Source: Tannerella sp. (GTDB lineage Bacteria; Bacteroidota; Bacteroidia; Bacteroidales; Tannerellaceae). Taken from it: a stretch of DNA of 9,732 nucleotides. Positions within the stretch are counted from its first letter, which is position 1, and every line of letters begins with the position of its first letter. The notes beneath the pieces are model-generated. The model searched no databases. It had not been told where the DNA came from and worked only from the letters and a program-made list of their open reading frames with translations. The stretch is taken from assembly GCA_031271245.1 (NCBI GenBank), contig JAISWC010000347.1:1-9732 (forward strand), written 5' to 3'. Both the position numbers and the translations under genes were made by a program. Below, in pieces: positions 1 to 5,734 of this stretch.

Positions 1-286
1 GGTGTCCGAGGTCTTTGGCTTTAACCACGCCGTTGAAGCCGATCGTGGCATGAAACATGTCGGTCACCACATTGTAGTTCTCGTTTACGGCCTGCAAACA
101 CTCGCGGTGAAACACCCGCACGAAGGCCATTCCGTTTACGTTTTCCGTTGCGATTTCCCTGTTTTTCAGACGCTGGACGATGTCTTCGTCATACAGCGTG
201 CCGAGGATATTCGGACGCAGATAGTAGTCGTCCGCCGAGTCTTTGGTCAGCTTATTTGCATAAGCGGTTGCTTTGATTGTACTCAT
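1..286 (-). CDS. HU-like DNA-binding domain protein (DUF4469-type), 3' end outside window
   Basis: The reverse strand opens with ATG at 286-284 and stays open for 95 codons to the window edge, so only the N-terminal part is present. It starts MSTIKATAYANKL and contains LRPNILGT, the stretch NVNGMAFVRVFHREC near residues 52-66, and NVVTDMFHATIGFNG near residues 73-87. These resemble the N-terminal HU-like DNA-binding module of Bacteroidales proteins that usually carry a C-terminal DUF4469 domain; that C-terminal part would lie outside the window. The family is thought to bind DNA, but its exact role is poorly known. No Shine-Dalgarno precedes the ATG; the leader is A/T-rich, as is usual in this phylum. 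No convincing promoter was found directly upstream. The assignment is from recalled family resemblance, not a search. Confidence 0.72.
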   Translation of the reverse strand, partial: MSTIKATAYANKLTKDSADDYYLRPNILGTLYDEDIVQRLKNREIATENVNGMAFVRVFHRECLQAVNENYNVVTDMFHATIGFNGVVKAKDLGH

Positions 287-1190
287 AAATGTTTGATTTT
301 ATAATGTTTAATAACTGAAGAATCACATAATTGAATGACTGAATGTGCAGTCGAATTTCGGAATCCCTGCATGCCCTTATTCATCCCGGGTGCCTTTAGC
401 CCGGAAAGTTTCCTTCTCTCCTTACTCCTGTTTATCTTATTTCCCGGTGAATGGAATAAGGGAATAAGAGAGAGACAGAGAGAGGCCTCGCAGGCTACCA
501 GGGGGGCTTGCGGAAGATAAGGGTTTGCCGGCGGCCTTTTTGTTTCGCGACCATTTGACAGGCTGAAGCATACGGTTGATAAAGTGTTTATCTGCGAAAC
601 TTTGAGGGCTGCATGTCCGTTCCGTCCGCAAGTTTCAACCTTTTGCTCCGGACTTTCCGGAGGGGACTCAATCGTTGAATGAGGATAATATCGTGTCGGG
701 TATACAGACAAGCCCACCCTTGCAGAAATGCGACGGCAGGCCGTTATTTTCGGAGACATGGCGGTCTGCGCAGCGTCTCCATACAAAATAGATGCGTCTA
801 AATAGCTGTCACAAAGGGAATTACCCCCCCCCCCCTCGTTAACTTACGTTCACATATAGGTGAACAGGGGGCGGTATCCAACACATACCCAATCCCGCGA
901 CGGGTCGGATGTTTGGCTATGACAGTATCTTTATTCTTCATTCTATTCTATTCGTTTTTTATTTGTTTCCAAATTCGGGGCGAAGTAAAACCTTTTTTTT
1001 GATACCTGCAACTTTTTCTACGAAAAAAATTCGTCCAACGCATATTTCTCATTTTAACAATAAGGTAAAAAATTAAATATCAGTGCATTTAAAAAATAGC
1101 CATTGATCAAATATGTTGTATAACATGTTTTTTGAAACATGAAATTTGGAAGAAATTGCCATTTTTCCCTGTCCCATCGGAATGGTTGAG
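287..1190. other. Gene-free intergenic stretch with small hairpins and a C12 run
   Basis: About 900 bases lie between the HU-like gene start and the next promoter with no credible gene. The longest open frame (minus strand, 786-283) has a protein rich in S, P and R with no recognisable domain and no initiation signal. Visible structure: an octamer-period tract at 332-347, a purine-rich GA tract near 468-486, a perfect 7-bp hairpin with a CTT loop at 646-662 (CTCCGGA/TCCGGAG), a 6-bp stem GGAGAC/GTCTCC at 752-757 and 775-780, a run of 12 C at 824-835, and a hairpin at 848-865. From about 920 onward it becomes very AT-rich. None of the hairpins is followed by a clear U-tract, so no terminator is called. 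Confidence 0.6.
824..871. repeat. C12 homopolymer beside a perfect hairpin
   Basis: Bases 824-835 are twelve consecutive C. Downstream, GTTCAC (848-853) and GTGAAC (860-865) form a perfect 6-bp stem with the loop ATATAG, and five G follow at 867-871. Part of the C-run could pair with the G-run to extend the stem across an internal loop. No coding frame spans the tract, so a frame-switching role in a protein is not supported here. Confidence 0.55.
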
Positions 1191-1206
1191 TTGTTGAATG
1201 GCTGAA
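1183..1206 (+). repeat. Degenerate octamer tandem repeat (x3)
   Basis: Three adjacent 8-base units, TGGTTGAG, TTGTTGAA and TGGCTGAA, share the consensus TGGTTGAA. A related two-unit octamer tract (TGAATGAC, TGAATGTG) sits at 332-347. The tract overlaps the -33 element of the promoter at 1191-1220. Confidence 0.5.
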
Positions 1207-1220
1207 CTTTTATAACTTTG
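1191..1220 (+). promoter_or_regulatory. Bacteroidota-type promoter for the remnant ORF and UroD-family gene
   Basis: TTG at 1191-1193, a 19-base spacer, then TAACTTTG at 1213-1220 match the primary sigma-factor promoter form of Bacteroidota (TTTG or TTG, 19-21 bases, TAnnTTTG). Transcription should start near 1227, about 18 bases before the remnant ORF and 155 bases before the UroD-family gene. The -33 TTG lies inside the octamer repeat at 1183-1206, so changes in unit number could alter spacing (inference). Confidence 0.65.
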
Positions 1221-1244
1221 CACCCCGAACCAAACAAAAACAGG

Positions 1245-1361
1245 ATGAAGAAAACAGGTATTATGTTGATGCTGTGTCTGTGGGGCATGGCAGTGAATAC
1301 ACAGAAGAAGTATGATGTGGGTGCATTCGTATGGCCTTCGTTCATGACTTATAACTCATAA
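1245..1361 (+). pseudogene. 38-codon N-terminal remnant, GH99-like/WbsX-type secreted protein
   Basis: An ATG 25 bases after a good -7 element opens a 38-codon frame that ends at TAA (1359-1361). Residues 1-20 look like a signal peptide (MKK start, then a hydrophobic core MLMLCLWGMAV ending NTQ). Residues 21-33 read KKYDVGAFVWPSF. This resembles the mature start of secreted GH99-like/WbsX-type glycan-active proteins of Bacteroidales, which often begin with K-x-Y-D-V-A-x-Y-x-W-P-S. Those proteins run to several hundred residues, so this would be only the 5' tip. The similarity ends after F33, and the frame then enters a tandem ATAACTC repeat (1351-1364) and a stop. That fits a deletion that left promoter, signal peptide and first motif in front of the UroD-family gene 20 bases downstream. 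Alternatively it could be a functional leader peptide. The family match is from memory of the motif. Confidence 0.5.
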
Positions 1362-1381
1362 CTCAAAATTTAAATGCAAAG

Positions 1382-2443
1382 ATGACTCCAAAAGAACGCA
1401 TTCAAGCCGTATTAAACCGTCAGCCGGTGGATCGCCTGCCGGTAGACCTCTGGTGCACGCCGGAAGTGTTGGACACCTTGCAGGCACATGTAGCCCTGCA
1501 GGACGAGTTTGCCGTCTACAATGCGCTGGGCATTGACAAGATCGTGTGGATTTTCCCCGGTTACGGCGGCCGTTATTTCGACCCCAACGACAGCGGGGAA
1601 ATCACCATGTGGGGTGTTCCCACGCGGATGGTCAAGGCCGGACTGGCCACCTATCAGGAATATATCCATCCGCCGATAGCCGCTTACGAAACGCCCGCCC
1701 AACTGGCGGCATACCCGTTGTGGCCGGAGCCTGACCGGTTCGATTACGCAGGCGCAAAGGCGCTGGCCGACGAAGCGCGGTCGTGGCATTTTGCCACCAT
1801 CGGGCCATGGCTTTCCCATTTCGAAATCTACTGCCAGATGCGCGGTCTCGAAAACGCCCTGATAGACACGCTTGCCAATCCCGAATTTCTGGATGCAGCC
1901 CTCGACCGCATCGACGCGATTCAAACCGAGATGCTCAAACGGATGCTTTCGGAACTGGGCGACAGGCTGGACCTCGTGTTCATCAGCGACGACATGGGGA
2001 TGCAGGAAAACCTGCTTGTCTCGCTCGAATCGTGGGAAACGCATTTCAAGCCGCGGCTGAAACGCTGGTGCGACCTGATTCACCGCTACGGGAAAAAGGT
2101 GTTATATCACACCGACGGCGCTTCGTTTCCCATCATTCCCGGACTGATAGAGTGCGGCGTGGACGTCCTGAATCCCATCCAGCACGTGTGTCAGGGCATG
2201 GATATGGCACGGCTGAAACAGCTTTTCGGCAACGACCTGATCTTTCACGGCGGCGTCGAAAACCAGCAGGTGTTGCCTCGCGGCACGGCGCAGGAGGTGG
2301 TCGGCGAAACGCGGAACTGCCTGGAAACGCTCGGCAGCGACGGCGCGGGATACATCTGCTGTTCGTGCCACAACGCTCAAGCCGGCACACCGGTAGCGAA
2401 TATTCTTGCTATGATAGAAACGGTAAAAAATTACAGCCGGTGA
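1382..2443 (+). CDS. Uroporphyrinogen-decarboxylase-family protein (MtaA/CmuA-like, not HemE)
   Basis: A 353-residue protein starting MTPKERIQAVLNRQPVDRLP, the usual opening of URO-D superfamily members that act as corrinoid methyltransferases or have unknown roles. The family adopts a TIM-barrel fold. Visible motifs are DDMG at 203-206, YHTDG at 242-246 (H243 is a candidate metal ligand), HGGVENQQVLPRGT at 289-302, and GYICCSCHN at 323-331 near the C-terminus. Cysteines C326, C327 and C329 lie beside the place where methyltransferase members carry a zinc-binding Cys. The N-terminal Arg-rich signature of true HemE is not seen, so haem synthesis is unlikely. No corrinoid protein or activator gene is nearby, so the methyl donor, if any, is unknown. 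It is probably transcribed from the promoter at 1191-1220, 20 bases after the remnant ORF. It converges on the next gene with a 22-base gap and no visible terminator. Confidence 0.85.
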   Translation: MTPKERIQAVLNRQPVDRLPVDLWCTPEVLDTLQAHVALQDEFAVYNALGIDKIVWIFPGYGGRYFDPNDSGEITMWGVPTRMVKAGLATYQEYIHPPIAAYETPAQLAAYPLWPEPDRFDYAGAKALADEARSWHFATIGPWLSHFEIYCQMRGLENALIDTLANPEFLDAALDRIDAIQTEMLKRMLSELGDRLDLVFISDDMGMQENLLVSLESWETHFKPRLKRWCDLIHRYGKKVLYHTDGASFPIIPGLIECGVDVLNPIQHVCQGMDMARLKQLFGNDLIFHGGVENQQVLPRGTAQEVVGETRNCLETLGSDGAGYICCSCHNAQAGTPVANILAMIETVKNYSR

Positions 2444-2465
2444 AACGAAATTAAAAGTTGAACAT

Positions 2466-3338
2466 TCAATCGTAGGCCAGGACGTACAGAATCTTGCCGG
2501 TTTCCGTCAGTCGCATCACTTTGTTTTTGGCGCCGTCCTCAAAATAAATCATGTAAGTCTGGCCCTCGCGATTGACCTGTACTCTGCACGTCTTAATCCT
2601 CCTGTTTCCGTATTCCGACATTTCGAAAGCGTTCAGTACCGGAACCGGAAGAATCGCTTTCCCGATTTCGCTGATAGAGGAAATCCAGTTGTAGTCTTCG
2701 TCAAACGCCGCGATGATAAATTCCCTGCCGTCAAGTATGCCAACCTGAACGCCGGGCAGTTCCGTCCATATTTCAAGGATGGCTGCGGCCTGACCGAAGA
2801 GCCGGTTCACGGCGCCCCTTAATTCCGGAGCGACGAATCTCGGAAAAGACGCATTCTCATTCTCCGCACTCATCTGAATCAGATGGCCGTATCCGGAATA
2901 ATAGAGAAGAAAACCCTTGTCGCCGCTCAGGCCGATCAGGTATATGATCGCCATGCCTTTCCGTTCCAGCAGACAGGCATCTTTCACCTCCCAGTCGCCG
3001 TACTCGCTTTCGAAAAACGCGATTATAACCGGTTCCGCCAACTGTTCCATCCGGAGACTTTTCCGGCTCTGCAACCAGTTGCCCTGACCGTCGAACCAGA
3101 CTTGCATTCGGGTAGAACAGACCACAAAATCAGCTATGTAAAAAATGAAATTCATGCCCCAGACAATCTGTGCCGCATTCGGATATTTCGAATCAAAGGA
3201 TTGCAGGACTTCCTTCGGAACCATGTGGCCGGAAGAACTGTTAGATTCCGGTTCAAAAATTTGTTCACAGGCAACCGGGAACATACCGCTTAACGCGATA
3301 ATGCCGATGATAAACCTTCTGAATGATAACGTTTTCAC
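2466..3338 (-). CDS. Probable lipoprotein with two tandem PepSY-like domains
   Basis: The preferred start is GTG at 3338-3336, giving 290 residues. An AAGGAGG-type site lies 6 bases upstream, and the likely promoter (3430-3423) sits inside the longer ATG-started reading, which would therefore not be transcribed. Residues 1-24 form a signal peptide (KTLSFRR, hydrophobic stretch, then PVAC), so C24 is a plausible lipidated cysteine, though the lipobox is loose. Residues about 39-156 contain VPKEVLQSFDSKYPNA, an IVW, then VWFDGQGNW, matching the PepSY-like fold (PF11396-type, BLIP-like) of secreted Bacteroidota proteins. Residues about 169-290 repeat the pattern more weakly (APELRGAVNRLF ... AAFDEDYNW, then YFEDG ... 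LTETGKILYV). The protein probably sits on the outer membrane or in the periplasm. Its ligand is unknown. No protease or regulator gene is adjacent. Confidence 0.75.
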   Translation of the reverse strand: MKTLSFRRFIIGIIALSGMFPVACEQIFEPESNSSSGHMVPKEVLQSFDSKYPNAAQIVWGMNFIFYIADFVVCSTRMQVWFDGQGNWLQSRKSLRMEQLAEPVIIAFFESEYGDWEVKDACLLERKGMAIIYLIGLSGDKGFLLYYSGYGHLIQMSAENENASFPRFVAPELRGAVNRLFGQAAAILEIWTELPGVQVGILDGREFIIAAFDEDYNWISSISEIGKAILPVPVLNAFEMSEYGNRRIKTCRVQVNREGQTYMIYFEDGAKNKVMRLTETGKILYVLAYD

Positions 3339-3344
3339 AATATA

Positions 3345-3351
3345 CCTCCTT
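3345..3351 (-). promoter_or_regulatory. Strong Shine-Dalgarno deciding the GTG start
   Basis: On the minus strand AAGGAGG ends 6 bases before GTG at 3338-3336. Strong Shine-Dalgarno sites are uncommon in Bacteroidota, and most genes in this window lack one, so this site is a good argument for the GTG over the upstream in-frame ATG at 3440. Confidence 0.7.
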
Positions 3352-3422
3352 CTTTTTTTTTTCAGTTTACTTGCTTTTTCATAATGCCTGCTCGAAACCG
3401 TATGAAAAAGCCATTTATTGCA

Positions 3423-3453
3423 CAAATATAGTACATTCAAATATCTAAAGAAA
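3423..3453 (-). promoter_or_regulatory. Likely promoter of the PepSY-like gene
   Basis: The minus strand reads TATATTTG at 3430-3423, a full match to the TAnnTTTG -7 element. A weak -33 element, TTTC at 3453-3450, lies 19 bases upstream. The start would be near 3416, giving a leader of about 78 bases before the GTG. Confidence 0.5.
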
Positions 3454-3701
3454 TAATAGAACCATAAAAATCAGCGGTTTTCCGAAAAACAGGGTGGCCG
3501 GTTTGCGGATTTGTTTTTTGAGAAACAAACAGGCTGGTCGGCACAAAAAAAAATGATGAATCAATCTCATCGGAAGTAAATCGTACGGATTTTGTAAATA
3601 TCATCGTAACGAACGACTGAAAAACGAAAAAAATGTAGCGGACACCCCAAAAAGCGGGGAAAAAAGAGTAAAGGGTTTATCCCGGGATGAATATGGCAAG
3701 G
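3454..3701. other. Gene-free gap with an imperfect direct repeat and a 7-bp hairpin
   Basis: No gene is visible between the PepSY-like promoter and the lipoate ligase stop. The gap holds an imperfect direct repeat (3487-3501 and 3527-3541, 13 of 15 bases identical, offset exactly 40) and, between the copies, the hairpin TTTGTTT/AAACAAA (3510-3516 and 3523-3529). Near 3680-3689 is the palindrome ATCCCGGGAT, just downstream of the lipoate ligase gene on its strand. It has no following T-run in that direction, so it is not called a terminator. Confidence 0.5.
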
Positions 3702-4367
3702 TCAGGGCAGCTGATCCTGCAAGGTCAGGGTGACTGATTTCACGCCGTAACGGCCTTCAAAAAACAGGAGGAGTTTTTCCAGAAAGGCGGTGGTTGGTTC
3801 GGAATCGCCGGTCAGGTCGGAGAGATTGACAACCGGGCTGGGGACGGAGGCGATGCGCCGTCCCCGCAGGTCCGGGTCGCCCCGCAGGGCGCGGGACATC
3901 CGGCCGAGGTCGGTACGGTGCAGCAGCGTGCCGTGAAAGAGTATCCGGTTGCGTGTGACATGGGAGGCCGTGCCGGAAATTTTCCGTCCGTCGGCCAGCA
4001 GTTCCTTTCGCTTGCCGACCGTAGCCGTAATGCCGAACGCGCGTAACGCCTCCCGGATGGGCGCGGCAAAGTCCGCGTCGAGGCAAGAAACGTCCGTCTT
4101 TCCGCAGATGAACGCATAATTGATGTTTCCATAATCCTGATAAACCGCTCCGCCGCCCGAAATCCGCCGGAACACTTCGATGCCCTCTTCCCGGCAGCAG
4201 GCGACATCCACTTCTGCCTCAATCCGCTGGTTTCGCCCTACAATGACCGACGGACGGTTGATGTAAAACAGCAGGATGTCCGGCGCGTCGGGCGGTTCCG
4301 AGAGGAAACGGCGCTCCAGCGCACTGTTCTGCGACGGCGCGTCGGACATGCTTCGCAGCAGCAGCAT
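3702..4367 (-). CDS. Lipoate-protein ligase A family protein, compact form
   Basis: A 221-residue protein with the biotin/lipoate ligase catalytic fold. The signature motifs are VIVGRNQ at 41-47, RRISGGGAVYQD at 67-78 followed by YGNINYAF, the catalytic-lysine motif KISGTA at 129-134, and FHGTLL at 144-149. LplA activates lipoate with ATP and attaches it to a lysine of 2-oxoacid dehydrogenase E2 subunits or glycine-cleavage H protein in the cytoplasm. At 221 residues it lacks the C-terminal accessory domain of E. coli LplA (about 337 residues), so either a separate partner domain exists elsewhere or it is a lipoyl- or octanoyl-transferase variant. It is the third gene of a minus-strand operon: its ATG is 6 bases after the aldolase stop. 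No lipoylated enzyme gene is in the window, so its link to the dehydrogenase and aldolase is unexplained. Confidence 0.85.
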   Translation of the reverse strand: MLLLRSMSDAPSQNSALERRFLSEPPDAPDILLFYINRPSVIVGRNQRIEAEVDVACCREEGIEVFRRISGGGAVYQDYGNINYAFICGKTDVSCLDADFAAPIREALRAFGITATVGKRKELLADGRKISGTASHVTRNRILFHGTLLHRTDLGRMSRALRGDPDLRGRRIASVPSPVVNLSDLTGDSEPTTAFLEKLLLFFEGRYGVKSVTLTLQDQLP

Positions 4368-4373
4368 CCGGCC

Positions 4374-5675
4374 TTATTCTACATGAAACGCGACGCGCAG
4401 GTCTTCCACTTCCCCGTCCGATATAGGGCTTAACTCGCCGATGGCTTTCGCCATGATCAGCGATTTGGCGCTGAACTCGGCTACTTCCAGCCGGTCGAAC
4501 GTTTGCAGCAGGCCGTCGCCCGTCACGATGAACGAATCGTTGGCCAGCAGAATCGCCGGGATGGTTTTCAGCATTTCGGCAATCTCCGTGTTACGCTCGT
4601 ACTGCATGGCGAACTGAACCGTCGGGATGTCTTTCAGAAAAATCCAGCTCTCGGGAATGGTGCGCACGTTGATTTTCACGCCGGAAGTGCAGAAGCCCAT
4701 CAGATGCGGCGGCTGCGTCAGGATAATGGAATTGATTTTCGGGTTGGCCTGGTAAATCGCCTGATGCAGGGCGACCGAACGGCTGGGTATTTTGCCGGCT
4801 TCCACCATGCCGTTCTTGACCTGCACGATATTGTGCGGTTCGATGTCCCAGCGGGGGACACCCGGCGGCGTGATCAGGAAGTCGTTGCCCCGCCAGCGTA
4901 CCGAAACTGTCCCGTAGGAACTGATCATCAGTCCCTGGTCGCAGGCGCGGCGGACAATGGTCACGATTTCATTGCGGATGGCACGCTCGTCCGACGGATA
5001 GGTGACGCCCATGAAATACGGAATGTCGGCCGAAATCGCCTGCTCGTGCTGTTCGATTTCCCGGTCGGTCAGGTAAGTCGGTTCACCCAGAATCTTGGCG
5101 TTGATCAGCGTACGGGCACAAAACTCCAGTGTCTCGAATCGCTGGTAGGCGTCTATGATGTCTTCGCCGCAGAGTACGACGCCGTGATTTTCCATGATGA
5201 CGGCCTTGTAGTCCCGATGCTGTGCAAATTCGCCGGCAATCTTGTCGCCCAGGCTGTGGCTGCCGGGCACGTCATACGGCGCAAATCCGATCTTTCCGCA
5301 GATGCTTCTCGCCTGCGGGATGATGTTCGTGTTCGGGATTTGTTTGGTGATACTGAACGAAACCAGCGCCGGCGGATGGGCGTGAATGACGGCCTTCATC
5401 TGCGGGCGTATTTCATAGATCGCCTTGTGGAAGGGAAATTCCGACGAAGGACGATGAGGCCCTACCACGGAACCGTCGGTCTTGACGCAGACGATGTCTT
5501 TCGTCGTCAGCGACCCTTTGTCAATGGCTGCCGGCGTAATCCAGATGTCGCCGTTTTCGTCCCTGATGGAGATGTTGCCTCCCGAAGTCGTCGTCATGCC
5601 GCTCCAGTAAATCCGGCTAATGACCACCTTAATCTGGTCGGCCGGATGCATTAGTTTTGTGTCCAACTGTTTCAT
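4374..5675 (-). CDS. Two-domain class II aldolase/adducin protein, second domain degenerate
   Basis: A 433-residue protein made of two class II aldolase/adducin domains; typical members have one, near 210-240 residues. Domain 1 (about 10-200) has SGGNIS at 31-36, E79 in SSEFPFHKA, the zinc pair HAH at 98-100, and ENHGVV with H164. These match the E/H/H/H zinc site of fuculose-1-phosphate and ribulose-5-phosphate 4-epimerase-type enzymes. Domain 2 (about 229-433) aligns as SYGTVS at 253-258, S300 in place of E79, L319-T320-Q321 in place of HAH, and D380 in place of H164. All four zinc-site residues are therefore lost, and it is probably non-catalytic. Known members cleave sugar 1-phosphates into dihydroxyacetone phosphate and an aldehyde, or epimerise pentulose phosphates; which applies here cannot be told. 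The ATG lies 59 bases after the dehydrogenase stop, in the same operon. Confidence 0.88.
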   Translation of the reverse strand: MKQLDTKLMHPADQIKVVISRIYWSGMTTTSGGNISIRDENGDIWITPAAIDKGSLTTKDIVCVKTDGSVVGPHRPSSEFPFHKAIYEIRPQMKAVIHAHPPALVSFSITKQIPNTNIIPQARSICGKIGFAPYDVPGSHSLGDKIAGEFAQHRDYKAVIMENHGVVLCGEDIIDAYQRFETLEFCARTLINAKILGEPTYLTDREIEQHEQAISADIPYFMGVTYPSDERAIRNEIVTIVRRACDQGLMISSYGTVSVRWRGNDFLITPPGVPRWDIEPHNIVQVKNGMVEAGKIPSRSVALHQAIYQANPKINSIILTQPPHLMGFCTSGVKINVRTIPESWIFLKDIPTVQFAMQYERNTEIAEMLKTIPAILLANDSFIVTGDGLLQTFDRLEVAEFSAKSLIMAKAIGELSPISDGEVEDLRVAFHVE

Positions 5676-5734
5676 TTTGATATGCTGTTATAGTGTTTGA
5701 TAAATCCGTAATACAGGAGGTTTCCCGTTTTTTT

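Noticed and set aside
2..304. A 100-codon plus-strand frame at the left edge
   Set aside because: Antisense to the HU-like gene, whose family motifs and start are clear.
646..662. Perfect 7-bp GC-rich hairpin as terminator
   Set aside because: Neither strand has a T-run after the stem and no gene ends nearby.
283..786. A 167-codon minus-strand frame in the left gap
   Set aside because: No recognisable domain, no promoter or ribosome site, overlaps the start of the HU-like gene, and has a composition unlike neighbouring proteins.
1073..1345. A 90-codon minus-strand frame with a hydrophobic patch
   Set aside because: It is antisense to the promoter and signal-peptide remnant; the hydrophobic patch comes from very AT-rich DNA.
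287..1380. A riboswitch or tRNA in the left gap
   Set aside because: No cloverleaf, cobalamin-box or other conserved riboswitch core could be recognised by eye.
3638..3660. CCCC and GGGG pair resembling a terminator after the lipoate ligase
   Set aside because: The four-pair stem is weak, and in the direction of the operon it is followed by TGTCC rather than a T-run.
4503..5654. A 383-codon open frame on the plus strand
   Set aside because: It is antisense to the whole aldolase gene, whose motifs are unmistakable. The predicted protein shows no domain and is rich in R, D and H, as expected from reversed codons.
5716..5721. AGGAGG on the plus strand between dehydrogenase and aldolase
   Set aside because: The only following plus-strand frame is antisense to the dehydrogenase; the match is likely chance.
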